Shown here: positions 37,146-46,897 of the stretch, piece by piece | Layout: each line of letters opens with the position of its first letter | Position numbering within the stretch: the first letter of the stretch is position 1 | Origin: Aurantiochytrium sp. KH105 | Taxonomy: Eukaryota > Sar > Bigyra > Thraustochytrida > Thraustochytriidae | DNA: 64,000 bases | Direction of reading: 5' to 3' | NCBI GenBank assembly: GCA_003116975.1 | Contig: BGKB01000008.1 | Span: forward strand, 186,001 to 250,000 | Notes under the pieces: generated by a model | Told to the model about the DNA's origin: nothing | Database searches by the model: none | Seen by the model: only the letters and a program-made list of their open reading frames with translations | Translations under genes and position numbers: made by a program

Positions 37146-38252
37146 ATGAACACGGAGAGAGCAGTCGTGGAGCTGCCAGGTGGCCTCGAGCTCCAGCTCA
37201 AATACGTTAGCCTCGTCCTGCTCATTGTGCAGAATGTAGCACTCGTTTTGATGATCAAGGTGTCCAAGTTGCACCACGCCCCAGACAAACCGTCGTACGT
37301 GTCATCAACAGCAATTCTCTGCGCAGAATTCATGAAACTTGGTGTGTCCCTTGCTCTAGAGTATCGAAGATTCACCCGCGACAACAAAATTGCAACACCT
37401 TTTCGTCGACATCTTGTACGGCAACTCGCTAAGCCCGACACGATAAAGCTGAGCATACCTGGCCTTTTGTACACAGTTCAGAGCAATCTGCTTTTTATGG
37501 CGCTCAATCTGTTGTCAGTCGGTGTGTATCAAGTGTCCATGCAACTAAAAATCTTGCTGACAGCTGCAATGAGCTACTTTGTTCTCGGCAAAACCCTCTC
37601 TCCTCTTCAAGTGATTTCGCTTGTGATACTCATGTGTGGCGTTGCAGCAGTGCAACTGTCGCAAGTCGTTGGCGACGATAAGCTGTCTGATGCGCGGCAG
37701 CAAGGGCAATATCAGCAGCTTTTGGGCTTTGGTGCAACGGTCCTCGCGTGCAGTATCTCCGCTTTCGCAGGCGTATATCTCGAAAAGGTGCTAAAATCCG
37801 GCTCCTTCGTCTCTATCTGGATGCGCAACGTGCAGCTTTCGTTGTTTGGAATCTTGATTGGCTTATTCACAGTTGTTGGCAAAGATGGTCACAGAATTGG
37901 AGAATTTGGTTTTTTTGGAGGCTACAACTGGACAACTTGGATTGCTATCTGCCTTCAAGCCTGGGGTGGGCTCATTGTGGCGGTGGTCATGAAGTATGCG
38001 GACAATATTCTCAAAGGTTTTGCGACGGCAGTCTCCATCTTATTCATCTCCTTCGTCTCAGTGCTCGCATTTGACACTAAACCGAGTCTTCTTATGGCCG
38101 CGGGGACGGGAGCAGTTCTCATATCGGTTCTTTTATACACTTCGAATCCTTTCCCGGCCGGCTTTTCTCGCTCTGGATTTAAGGTGATCGAGCCGGGCGA
38201 TATTGACTCAAGAAGAGCCTTTTCGCAAAACGATATCTTCGGCAAACGGTAA
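37146..38252 (+). CDS. Nucleotide-sugar transporter (SLC35A-like)
   Basis: A 368-residue multi-pass protein with about ten TM helices. The ATG at 37146 is the first in frame; upstream only a TTG at 37056. Family landmarks: LKYVSLVLLIVQNVALVLMIK (TM1), ILCAEFMKLGVSLAL, ALNLLSVGVYQVSMQLKILL (the conserved Q-x-K-I/L motif), AFAGVYLEKVLK, SIWMRNVQLSLFG and GGLIVAVVMKYADNILKGFA. These match UDP-galactose/UDP-GlcNAc/CMP-sialic acid antiporters, which import a nucleotide sugar into the Golgi in exchange for the nucleoside monophosphate. The sugar cannot be told from sequence. It neighbours Golgi sulfotransferases and a GT32 glycosyltransferase. Confidence 0.92.
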   Translation: MNTERAVVELPGGLELQLKYVSLVLLIVQNVALVLMIKVSKLHHAPDKPSYVSSTAILCAEFMKLGVSLALEYRRFTRDNKIATPFRRHLVRQLAKPDTIKLSIPGLLYTVQSNLLFMALNLLSVGVYQVSMQLKILLTAAMSYFVLGKTLSPLQVISLVILMCGVAAVQLSQVVGDDKLSDARQQGQYQQLLGFGATVLACSISAFAGVYLEKVLKSGSFVSIWMRNVQLSLFGILIGLFTVVGKDGHRIGEFGFFGGYNWTTWIAICLQAWGGLIVAVVMKYADNILKGFATAVSILFISFVSVLAFDTKPSLLMAAGTGAVLISVLLYTSNPFPAGFSRSGFKVIEPGDIDSRRAFSQNDIFGKR

Positions 38253-38670
38253 CCTAGACCTAGCTGGGGTCTATGCAACAACATGGCTTTCAGCTTTCTG
38301 CGCACGGCGTAGCCTCTCTTCGAACCAGATTCCATCATCGTGGACAACGGAAGGGAAAATGAAAGTTTGATACTTGTAAGCTGAGTCGATTGAATTGAAG
38401 CGCTAACTTTTCGATCCGGACCTAGACATACGCTGCACTTTCCTCTGTTCGGCATACACTGCCGGTCTTGATGTACGCAGTCTCTTAAAATTGCTGATTC
38501 GACTTCTTTTCGGTTCTTCATTGCTTTTTTCGGGGAACGTTGGCGCCTCTGCCGTTCAAATATCAACGCACAAAGGCCTCATAAAAAAGGGATAGGATCA
38601 TTTTTTTTATTTCCACAAGGTAACACATGAAGAGTTTGAAGACGTCTACTGGTCATTCCGTCTGGCGTGA
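38253..38670. other. Convergent 3' intergenic region
   Basis: Stop-to-stop spacer of the transporter and GT32 genes, AT-richer, with a T8 run near 38601-38608. No gene. Confidence 0.4.
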
Positions 38671-39792
38671 CTACGGCGGCGACGCATAATATCCGTACGA
38701 GGTGCAAATAATATCGTAAAGTGACCCTTGCGCGGGACGTACTCCCGTTGCAACCTTGGTAAGCTCGCCATACATGTGCAGCTGCAGAGTTTTCCCGTTT
38801 TTGATGCTCCGTAAAACAGAGTCATCCGCGGGTGTCGGATTGTAAAAGTATTGCTCGGCTTGCCCTGGGAATAGCGAATACATGTACCAATGAGAAAAGA
38901 ACCCAGCCAGACGGCAGTCCATATCTTCACACGCCTTGTAGCACTCATAAAGAAGCGGGCCTCCGATGCTTTCCCAAGAGTTTGGATTGTAAGCAATCAG
39001 GATTTTTTTCAGCACTTTAAGCAGAACGCCATTGCCTTGGGGAAAACCCATGACGCCATTGGACAAAGTCTCGTGCTTGTACTTGCCAACCGCGAACCCT
39101 CCGCTCATGTAGTCTGCCGGTGGTTGTTTTAGCCAGAGCGAATCAAAGTCACTGTAAACTCCTCCACAAAGGTACAAAACGGCAATTCGGATAAAGTCTG
39201 CAGTGTGAGCGCCTACATGCGGACTTGAATTGACTCGCTGAATGAATCGCTTCCAGGTTCTCGGCCTTGACAAGGCAGGGACCTGCTTGATAATCTGCTT
39301 TACAAAATCCTCGAGACCTACTCGCCAAATTGTTGGGTACCAGCTCTTTACCTGAGTCAGCGAATCACTGATGATAATGACACGATAATCCGCACCAAAT
39401 ACCTTCATTGTAGAGACAAGGCCCGCTTCGTACATGAAGGGTAAGAAATCACGACCACGCCAGACGAGAAAAACGTTGACAGGATCTTCGCAAGGTGGGG
39501 AGCGGCAGTGACCTGCAGGAAATCTACGAGGGCAGAAGCCATCGAAACCAAGGTCCTCCTGGGGATCCAGTGTTCGGGCACTTGCAAGCCCAATAGCAGG
39601 TCTTGAAGCTGGGCTTGCAAGAAAGTAGCCCGCCATCTCCACCGGTGTTCCCTGCGACCTTCTTATCGATGTGAGAATGGAGGCTTGCCACGCAAGAAGC
39701 ACGAGCGTAACGATACTGAATATCGTCGCGACCTTGCATCGAAAACTTGTGCCTGCCACGCAGTCTTTCGCGCACCCCAGACAGGCCTTCAT
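38671..39792 (-). CDS. GT32-type glycosyltransferase (DXD, type II membrane)
   Basis: A 373-residue protein with TM at about 21-40. The core segment HTADFIRIAVLYLCGGVY then SDFDSLW (DFD at 215-217) is the glycosyltransferase sugar-binding/DXD region shared by GT32 proteins (alpha-1,4-galactosyltransferase, OCH1-type mannosyltransferases). A2-like strands FLVWRGRD and VIIISDS come before it. The DXD binds the metal-nucleotide sugar. Paired Cys in the C-terminal third (CYKACEDMDC) are typical of Golgi enzymes. It would add Gal, GlcNAc or Man to a glycan; donor unknown. Confidence 0.87.
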   Translation of the reverse strand: MKACLGCAKDCVAGTSFRCKVATIFSIVTLVLLAWQASILTSIRRSQGTPVEMAGYFLASPASRPAIGLASARTLDPQEDLGFDGFCPRRFPAGHCRSPPCEDPVNVFLVWRGRDFLPFMYEAGLVSTMKVFGADYRVIIISDSLTQVKSWYPTIWRVGLEDFVKQIIKQVPALSRPRTWKRFIQRVNSSPHVGAHTADFIRIAVLYLCGGVYSDFDSLWLKQPPADYMSGGFAVGKYKHETLSNGVMGFPQGNGVLLKVLKKILIAYNPNSWESIGGPLLYECYKACEDMDCRLAGFFSHWYMYSLFPGQAEQYFYNPTPADDSVLRSIKNGKTLQLHMYGELTKVATGVRPAQGSLYDIICTSYGYYASPP

Positions 39793-40190
39793 GATATAAG
39801 CTCCGCGGTGCTTAGCGCGCGCTTAGCACGGCGATACAATCTGCCACCCGCGCCACGTCACGCAGCGCGTAACGCCGACGTCAGACCTGTGCCACTTCAA
39901 AACGTAGCGCGCGCGCGTCACACGCGCCGCACGCAGAGTTTTCAATTTGGCTGCGAGATTGCAGCAAGCAATAGTAACTGGTCACTAGGCTGGTACTACT
40001 AGTAGCCCATAAAGTGGCGCCGCGGCGTGCACAACGACTTTTTCCTCTTCCCATTTTTTTATAAACAAAACAAAAAGGGCAGCACAGCAAAAGTGCGTCT
40101 GCAAGGGAAGAATTCTTTGCAGCGTTTATGAAAGCCCATCGTGATCATCAAGAGTAAGAATTTTTCTCTTTCCTTTAATTTTTTCGTCCT
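39793..40190. other. Intergenic, upstream of GT32 gene
   Basis: About 400 bp between the GT32 start and the NAGLU stop, both on the minus strand. GCGCGCGCGTCACACGCG (about 39908-39925) is a locally palindromic GC patch. No gene. Confidence 0.4.
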
Positions 40191-42878
40191 TCAGAAGGTG
40201 CTGGTAGTTTTTACATAGAGAACGACACCAGGAGCCGGAATGCGCAAGCTCGACTGCGTGCTCGAAAAGAAGTAGCCCTCGGTCGAAAATCCAGCGCACG
40301 AACGCATCATGTCGCAAAAGTACGAAAGCACTTCGTGATTTCGGTGCCATGCTGGCTGCGCTGTTAAGCGCGCCGAGGGTGCCATTGTCCACCCTTGGAG
40401 TCTGCTAGTGAGCGAATGCGCATTAATCTTGTCAAAGAAGCGCCCCGCAATGACGAGAGCACTTCCTTGCGGCGAACTGGGATATTGGTCATGGAAATTG
40501 CGCTGCCAACGAACCTCAAACTCTTCACAGCGCTTGCGCGCCGCATCAATATCGACGGCGCGATCAAATTGCATTGCAAGAATCGCCTCATTCGTCGCAA
40601 TGTCCCAACGTGTCTTGTAAAACCCACTGAGCAAACCAGCCCAATACTTTCGCGCATAGTCATTTAGAGAATGCTGCGCATCGCGTCCCCAGAGAGTGAC
40701 CTGATTTCGTGCATTGTATTCAAAAAGGTTGGCGTCCTGCACATTGGCCGTCCCATAATCGCGTGCTCGCGCGATCCACCGTCCAAGCAACCAGTCTGGA
40801 CTTGAGCCAAGGAGCTCATCGGCCTCATCAATGTGCTCCAACAAAGCTGCGCGAAGGCTTCTGGCTTCGTGGAGATCGCGCCTGCCCACGCTAGCTTCCC
40901 ATACCCTGCAAAGGTCCCAAAATATGTGATCCATGACTTGCCTCACGAGATCAATCAAGTCATACTCCAGTCCGCGTGTGAGCGGGCTCGTAGTTTGTCT
41001 TGCACCGTGAACAATCTCTTTGGCCGAAGAGAAAGCCCAACTTGCATTGGCTTCACCCTTGATCCCATGACGCTTACCTCCGGGGTGCCGGGGCTCCAAG
41101 ACTTGACCGGGGACCAGGTGCAAAACGTTTGGGTTTGCAGAGCAGCACCCTCGATGCCCGAAAGGATAACTCACAATTGCGCCACTGTCCGAGTTGTCAT
41201 ATGCAGAGGAGTAGAGTCCCCACGCCGCATGCGTGAGCATTCTCAGACCGTGCACCACGCGCGCGTCTACATCTGCGCTGTAGCGAGAACTAGCCCAATT
41301 GTCCACATATAAGGCGATGGGAAATGTAAGATTCGGCGGCGACTTTAGATGCAAATTCGTCTGTTGCGCAAGTCCAAATGTTCCTGGCGTGCCCCATCGA
41401 GATTCGCTGAAAATCTCAAAAACAATGGGATCGGCTTCGATCGCCTCCATGGCGAGCCCTACGCCAAGAGCGTTTGCTGGGAAATTTCTTTGCGCTTCTG
41501 CGTGCAGCGTCGCGAGAGAAGTTAGATTACCGTGGATACCGCGATTGCCCCCAAATACGTGAATGATGCAAGTCAGGAAATAGTGTTCAAGAAAGCCGTA
41601 CGTGTCATAGGACAGTGACTGCTCGCTTGCATTCAAATCGAGGACCACGAGCTGTTGCCGCGGAATTGAGCCAAAATACGCACCAAGACGTTGCTGGTTC
41701 CAGTATACCTTGTTGCATCGATTTGCTTTTCTGCATCCGTATCGCTCTCGAAGGAACCAGCCTTGCATTACCCAGACTGCACTCGAGTCCGCAGCGCTCA
41801 TTACCTGGTATGTGAGCTCGCTTGTACGAGCCAGAGCCCTGGTGCTTCCATTAACCGGAGTCATCTCGTTGAAGTGATCGATTGCGTACACGTGGTCGGA
41901 GCCAAAAAGTTCCTGCAGCGTGCGGTAGTACCGCTGTCCAATATCCTCAAATGTTGCGCTCGACGAAGGCCCATCAAGGAAGCAAGAGGCGCGAAAACCT
42001 TCCCATGGCATCGACACAATCGTTGCATTTGGAAAGTGCCGACGTAAAGAGCAAGGGATGCTCCCCGAGAAACCTGGAAGGATAGGAAACATTCCCAGTG
42101 CACGCATACGACGAAGGAGGATCTGTGCGAGGCCTGCTTGTCGATTGATGTATGTCCGTGGCGCCGGTCCGGCCCAGGTGTCCTCCATGTTACCCATGCG
42201 AAACCATCCAAGAAACGCAGGCCCAGGGAACGCTGATGTCTCGTTGAGATCGTCGAGGATTTGTTGCCAAATGGGCTCGTAGACCATGTACATGGTCGGG
42301 TGCGTTACGCCATGCAGAGCCATCCAGTCTATTTCCTGGAGCCATCGTTCGGTGGTCCAAAAGGCGCTGCTGTAGCTGTTGGTGCAAGGCTGCATGTAGT
42401 AGGACCATTCGCCTCTTGCGGAGACGCGTACAGGCGTGTTCAGCCCGACCAGTGTTCCCACAAAGGCGTCGCGTGTTCGGATTGGGTTTTCGACAATCAG
42501 ATCATTCCCGAGACCTGACCATGTCACCGAGGCATTCATGCGCCACCGCATATAATGATAGGCTCCTGAAAGCATTGTGACGCCATCTTTGCCGGCTATC
42601 TTTAGTTTCTGACCATCTTCCGAGCGCGAAAGTTCGAAGATTGCGGAATCTGTGCCGCCTCCTTCCTTGTTAAGCTGCTCAAGTTCAATGCACGCGGCCA
42701 CTTCGTCGCCCAAAACACGAGCGAGCACATTATACGCTATTGCGAGGAGGCCAAATTCGTTGGCTTCCTTCGCTTCATGGACCGTGATCTTTCCGTAAGC
42801 CTGTGAGAGTGGTGTCACGAGCAGGATCCCGAATGTGAGCAAGAGCACGAACAGCGAGACCCGTGGGCTAGCCTTCAT
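40191..42878 (-). CDS. NAGLU: Alpha-N-acetylglucosaminidase (GH89, NAGLU-like)
   Basis: An 895-residue protein from the ATG at 42878, which gives a clean signal peptide (SLFVLLLTFGILLVTPL). An earlier ATG at 43151 in frame would add 91 residues in front of it and is less likely. GH89 landmarks: an N-terminal domain (YHYMRWRMNASVTW), then CTNSYSSAFWTTERWLQEID, DWMALHGVTHP, GPAFLGWFRMGNMEDTWAGP, and HFNEMTPVNG with Glu338 at the acid/base position. IFSESRWGT aligns with the second catalytic Glu region. In animals the lysosomal enzyme removes terminal alpha-GlcNAc from heparan sulfate. Here it would act in a lysosome-like compartment or outside the cell; its natural substrate is unknown. Confidence 0.93.
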   Translation of the reverse strand: MKASPRVSLFVLLLTFGILLVTPLSQAYGKITVHEAKEANEFGLLAIAYNVLARVLGDEVAACIELEQLNKEGGGTDSAIFELSRSEDGQKLKIAGKDGVTMLSGAYHYMRWRMNASVTWSGLGNDLIVENPIRTRDAFVGTLVGLNTPVRVSARGEWSYYMQPCTNSYSSAFWTTERWLQEIDWMALHGVTHPTMYMVYEPIWQQILDDLNETSAFPGPAFLGWFRMGNMEDTWAGPAPRTYINRQAGLAQILLRRMRALGMFPILPGFSGSIPCSLRRHFPNATIVSMPWEGFRASCFLDGPSSSATFEDIGQRYYRTLQELFGSDHVYAIDHFNEMTPVNGSTRALARTSELTYQVMSAADSSAVWVMQGWFLRERYGCRKANRCNKVYWNQQRLGAYFGSIPRQQLVVLDLNASEQSLSYDTYGFLEHYFLTCIIHVFGGNRGIHGNLTSLATLHAEAQRNFPANALGVGLAMEAIEADPIVFEIFSESRWGTPGTFGLAQQTNLHLKSPPNLTFPIALYVDNWASSRYSADVDARVVHGLRMLTHAAWGLYSSAYDNSDSGAIVSYPFGHRGCCSANPNVLHLVPGQVLEPRHPGGKRHGIKGEANASWAFSSAKEIVHGARQTTSPLTRGLEYDLIDLVRQVMDHIFWDLCRVWEASVGRRDLHEARSLRAALLEHIDEADELLGSSPDWLLGRWIARARDYGTANVQDANLFEYNARNQVTLWGRDAQHSLNDYARKYWAGLLSGFYKTRWDIATNEAILAMQFDRAVDIDAARKRCEEFEVRWQRNFHDQYPSSPQGSALVIAGRFFDKINAHSLTSRLQGWTMAPSARLTAQPAWHRNHEVLSYFCDMMRSCAGFSTEGYFFSSTQSSLRIPAPGVVLYVKTTSTF

Positions 42879-43170
42879 TGTGAAGCACCCGGAGGAAGGA
42901 AAGAAAGGAAGGGCCCCAACGCTGAAGGAGAGCAGCGCCAGACCCCCGCACGCGCGGTTGCCCAGGTCCGCGCCGACACCGCTTCGCCCTCTTCTCTCTT
43001 CTGCCGTCGTGTGTTTGCGATCTGGCGCCAGCTCACTCGACAACAGAGTCACTGTACCTTGCGTGCCAGGGCTTGTCCGGAAAATCCATCTTTTTGCTTT
43101 TCTTTGCAGAGCTTTGGTGCCGTGGAGCGTGGCTGCGCTGCGCAAGGTCATGCGCTTACAAGTGCTGCAC

Positions 43171-43225
43171 TGGCGTGCCGGTGGCGTGCCGGTGGCGTGC
43201 CGGTGGCGTGCCGGTGGCGTGCCGG
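43171..43225. repeat. 11-bp tandem repeat, five units
   Basis: Five perfect head-to-tail copies of TGGCGTGCCGG. Because 11 is not a multiple of 3, each frame reads a repeating Val-Pro-Val-Ala-Cys-Arg-Trp-like pattern. Confidence 0.95.
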
Positions 43226-43476
43226 TGGCCGCAGCCTCTCAATCCTAGGTTCTTCCGACACTGGCACCTTCTTACATTACAGTTAGTAAGGGCCGCCCAG
43301 CTTACAGTTAATCCAATCCTAACGGTTATCCGGTCAAGACCGCCCGTGCCGCGCCGTGCAGACCTGAGCGCCCGAGCCGTCTCGAGGGCACGGTGTGCCT
43401 GGAGAGCTCGGGTAGACGCGGGAGAGAGCACGAGCAAACGCGCTTCACTCCGCTTGTGGCCGACAGCAACCTGCTA

Positions 43477-43519
43477 AAAGCCTGCCAAAAGCCTGCAAAG
43501 CCTGCAAAGCCTGCAAAGA
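43477..43519. repeat. AAAGCCTGC 9-bp repeat
   Basis: About four to five imperfect copies of AAAGCCTGC in the presumed leader of the downstream gene. Confidence 0.85.
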
Positions 43520-43657
43520 TCGCGAGCCTGCGCAGCGCGAAGTCCGGCAGCCGCCACCTGCACGCGCGGTGCCGCGCGGAAGCGCGCTCGCGGGAAGAAC
43601 GGGGCCGAGAGCGGGATCGAAGGCGCACACGCGACGCAGCGCAAATCGCGTGCGAAC

Positions 43658-46600
43658 ATGTTGGGACACGATGGCCCCGTGAGTGTTGTTGAAGAAGAAG
43701 CGCCGCACTTCGACGTCTTTGGCAAGGCCTTGGAAGGCATTAATTCGAGGCTCCGCAAGCGTGCGCAGATGACTTGGGATGTAGCCGAGGAGGCGGAGAA
43801 ATGGATGGATGAATCCAAAGACGAGAATGCGGTGATCCACCACGGGCTCAAGAATGCCGGCTTCCAGGGCTTGGACGAAATTGTCGCTTCTGCACATAAT
43901 CGGGAATCTTCGCAGCGGGAGGTGCGTCGCCTACGAGATGAAGCACGAACCCGCGTACGCAGACTGGAGGCAAGCTTACAGTGCCTCCGCAAACAGCGCG
44001 AGACGCGAATCGATGCGCTAAAAGCCCGCTCGAGGCAATTTGATGCCGATGTAGACGCTGCACTTGCGCGTCAGCGCTTGCGCAAAAATGCATTCGAGCG
44101 ACGAGTGCGTAGCCAGGAAGAGACAGCGACGCGACGTCTGCAGGAGCTCGTGTTCGAATCCCTCGGCGAGACCGAAAAGACGCTGGAGCGGGCGCACTCT
44201 TGCGTCAAGTTTCGAGATAGGGAACTCCGAGAGCGGCTGGCAAACACAAGCGAAGCCCTCCAATGGAGATTTCTTTTGCGGCGTCTCGAGGAAGACGCTC
44301 TCTGCGTGCTCTCTGCGCACGAGCTCCGTGAGCCCCAACATAAAGGCAAACAAGAGGCGCTTTGGCGTTTGTGCCACGATGAAGTGCGGCGTTTTGATGC
44401 AAATCTATGCGTAGAACGGCTGGCCAGTATTACCTATACTCCAAAGGTTGGGGTTCCTGCAACAGGGAGCACCAATGCGCGCACACTTCCTATTGGACGT
44501 GGTGGTTCCCGCGCAGATATTTCACGCCGCGCGATGGTGTTCGATAGCGAACAAGGGAGTCTTGCTGCATCGCTTGCCGCAATCTTTGGCGACGCGGGCA
44601 TCCGCAGTGAGAACCCGCTGGTCGCTGATTCTTCGATCCGACCTGGTTCCGCGAGAAGTGGAGAGAATCTTCCTTCCGAAGAGCCATCTACGAAACGGCG
44701 CAGTCAGGCTCCGCCCGGCTCCTTGACGGTGTCCAAGTCATCACCAAAACAAAGCAATGGCATTCTGGGTTTCGACCGCCGACGGGTGCTTCACACGCGG
44801 CGAGTAAATTGCTGCGACCTAGATATGCTCCTGTCAGCACGAGCTCTGACATGGCTGCTATGGCCCTCGCAGGGACAGTCGCCCGTGGACCTTCGAATTT
44901 ATTTCTGTTTGGAAGAGCGCTTGGCGCATCATGGCCCACGTGACGCGCGCTGTTCGACTCTGGGGTCAATCTACTTGGCGTCTCAGCATCAGAGAAATAT
45001 TTGCAAAGATGATCTGGACGCTTTGCGGAGAGGACCAAGGGCCGAGAGAAAGGGTTGGCCAACGCACGGAATGCGCATAACGAGGGCCGAGGGGAGGCAC
45101 CGAGCGCACTACTCGCTGTCACAACTCAAAGAAGAGGCGACCTTGCGCGCTGTAACATCTTGCCCGGACGTTTACACGACTTCGCAACCTTCACTACACT
45201 TTGTGCCAGCAACACTTCGCGAGCTCCTCGCGTCGCGGACCTTTTTTGAAATGAGTCGCAACAGTTTCTCTGCGGAAGATCGTGCAGAAATGCGTAGCGT
45301 TTTTGGTCATATCGCTCATGAGGCTTTGAATCACCTATACGTCGCGATGCCCTTGCGGAACGCAAGTGACGCTTGCGTTGCTGACAACACGGCATCAATA
45401 CAAGACGAGACCTTTACACAGTTGCAAATGGTAGCCGTGCCCCGTTCGGCGATCGAGGAGCTTGTCCGGACGTATCTCGTCCGCACGACGGAGACGTCTT
45501 CGGTACACTCGGCCCTCGACCTTGCAGAAAGCGATGCATTTTACAGTGTTGCCTTTCCTTCTCTACTTGGGCCTGGCACCGGCAGCGCGCAGAATGAAGT
45601 GCAGGCAGCGCGCAGTGAGAAACGTAGTGTTAGCAAGCGAGGATGGAGCGGCAATGCATCAACCTTATCCAGTGCACCCCGAGGCCAAGCCACTGCTGCT
45701 CCAACAACTGCAGTAGAAATTGATGATGAGGCAGGGCCTGCTCCACACCATGCAATTCTCGTGTGCTGCAGGACAAGGAGCAAGTCGGACGAGAGCAGGG
45801 TATCTGAATCATCGGAAGCACCCGATACTCTCACTCGAGCGTGCCTATGGCGAGCGTGCAACGCGGATCGGACACCGGAAAATGCTTTGGGGCTTTGTGA
45901 TCATCACGAGCAGATGCACGTGGCGCTTGTTCGGCTTGATGCTAACAGTAGTCAAGAGATAAAGCGCCATCTTCCGCGACAAAGTCTGGAGACCCTACGA
46001 AAGAAAACCGATCACGCCATGGTAATAAAAGCCAGTTCTCTGGTTTCGGAACTGCTCACAAACAAGTTGGCGTCGACTGTCAAGGGTTTCTGCGCACGTG
46101 CTGCTAACACGGCAAAGCCGCGGCGCAAGTCCAGTCAAGCGAGGGCGCCTCCCTCAGCAGCTGACCTGTTGCGCACGAGTCAACAGCGAGAGCGCAAAGT
46201 GCAAGCCGAGCTCGCTTTGGCGCAAATGGTGAGTGCGGCGGAAGCTCAGGTTGTGCAAGAACTTGAGAAGATGTCGTACTTGGACTACTTTCCACGAGAC
46301 GAGCTCGAGATTATTCGGCAGGAATATCGTGTTCTTGACGAGGAGCGCGAGGCCCTTTTTGTGGACTCAACTCCATCATCGCTTTTCCGATCGCGATTGA
46401 AATTTTTAGAAAGCGAGTTTGCTCAGCTTGTCGGACCCTTGCGCACATCAGCTGAGTTAGAAAGTTGTCGCGAGTACGAAGATGTCTCTGAGTCAGCAGA
46501 GCGAAGCGAGCGACAACCACTCGCGGATGAAGCCAAGTCACACTATGGTTCTCCCCCAGGTTCCCGCAAAGTCCCACGACGTGAACGGCACCTTGTGGAG

Positions 46601-46897
46601 ATTGAGCTTGAGCTTGACTTTTCTTTGCGCAAAATTCGTATTTTGCGAGCCACGAGGGAGAGATTGGAGCGCGAAGCTATACTGCAAGACGACGGCCTTC
46701 CGCAATCAAGCCCTCGCCACCATACAGTTGCAAATGCAGAGGACGCTCGTTCTCGTCAAAGCCTTGGTGCAGCTCGTCGTGTGCCTCTTGAATATGGCCG
46801 GAATCCCACTGGCGGTCCGCCTGGTGGCACCAAGCTTGGAAATGTGTCGCAAAGACGCAAGTCGAGAAGGCAAAGTCTGGTGGTAAAACGCATGTAG
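43658..46897 (+). CDS. Coiled-coil protein of unknown function, 1,079 aa
   Basis: I do not recognise a named family. There is no signal peptide or TM. Residues about 85-230 are a charged Arg/Glu-rich coiled coil (REVRRLRDEARTRVRRLEAS). The centre (about 270-720) is Ser-rich and mixed. A short CLWRACN ... GLCDHHEQMH segment from residue 729 has the spacing C-x4-C-x12-C-x2-H, a possible small zinc-binding motif. The last 300 residues are again helical and charged (LVEIELELDFSLRKIRIL) with a basic C terminus (RRKSRRQSLVVKRM). A cytoskeletal, centrosomal or flagellar scaffold would fit, but that is a guess from composition. Confidence 0.75.
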   Translation: MLGHDGPVSVVEEEAPHFDVFGKALEGINSRLRKRAQMTWDVAEEAEKWMDESKDENAVIHHGLKNAGFQGLDEIVASAHNRESSQREVRRLRDEARTRVRRLEASLQCLRKQRETRIDALKARSRQFDADVDAALARQRLRKNAFERRVRSQEETATRRLQELVFESLGETEKTLERAHSCVKFRDRELRERLANTSEALQWRFLLRRLEEDALCVLSAHELREPQHKGKQEALWRLCHDEVRRFDANLCVERLASITYTPKVGVPATGSTNARTLPIGRGGSRADISRRAMVFDSEQGSLAASLAAIFGDAGIRSENPLVADSSIRPGSARSGENLPSEEPSTKRRSQAPPGSLTVSKSSPKQSNGILGFDRRRVLHTRRVNCCDLDMLLSARALTWLLWPSQGQSPVDLRIYFCLEERLAHHGPRDARCSTLGSIYLASQHQRNICKDDLDALRRGPRAERKGWPTHGMRITRAEGRHRAHYSLSQLKEEATLRAVTSCPDVYTTSQPSLHFVPATLRELLASRTFFEMSRNSFSAEDRAEMRSVFGHIAHEALNHLYVAMPLRNASDACVADNTASIQDETFTQLQMVAVPRSAIEELVRTYLVRTTETSSVHSALDLAESDAFYSVAFPSLLGPGTGSAQNEVQAARSEKRSVSKRGWSGNASTLSSAPRGQATAAPTTAVEIDDEAGPAPHHAILVCCRTRSKSDESRVSESSEAPDTLTRACLWRACNADRTPENALGLCDHHEQMHVALVRLDANSSQEIKRHLPRQSLETLRKKTDHAMVIKASSLVSELLTNKLASTVKGFCARAANTAKPRRKSSQARAPPSAADLLRTSQQRERKVQAELALAQMVSAAEAQVVQELEKMSYLDYFPRDELEIIRQEYRVLDEEREALFVDSTPSSLFRSRLKFLESEFAQLVGPLRTSAELESCREYEDVSESAERSERQPLADEAKSHYGSPPGSRKVPRRERHLVEIELELDFSLRKIRILRATRERLEREAILQDDGLPQSSPRHHTVANAEDARSRQSLGAARRVPLEYGRNPTGGPPGGTKLGNVSQRRKSRRQSLVVKRM

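Larger units (their letters stand above)
42879..43657. promoter_or_regulatory. Divergent intergenic region, NAGLU/coiled-coil protein
   Basis: A shared 5' region that includes two tandem repeats listed separately (43171-43225 and about 43477-43519). ORFs in the repeat region reflect the 11-bp unit and are not genes. Confidence 0.4.

Noticed and set aside
43149..43151. Upstream ATG of NAGLU as the true start
   Set aside because: It would place 91 basic, low-complexity residues before a perfect signal peptide, blocking secretion; the ATG at 42878 is more likely.
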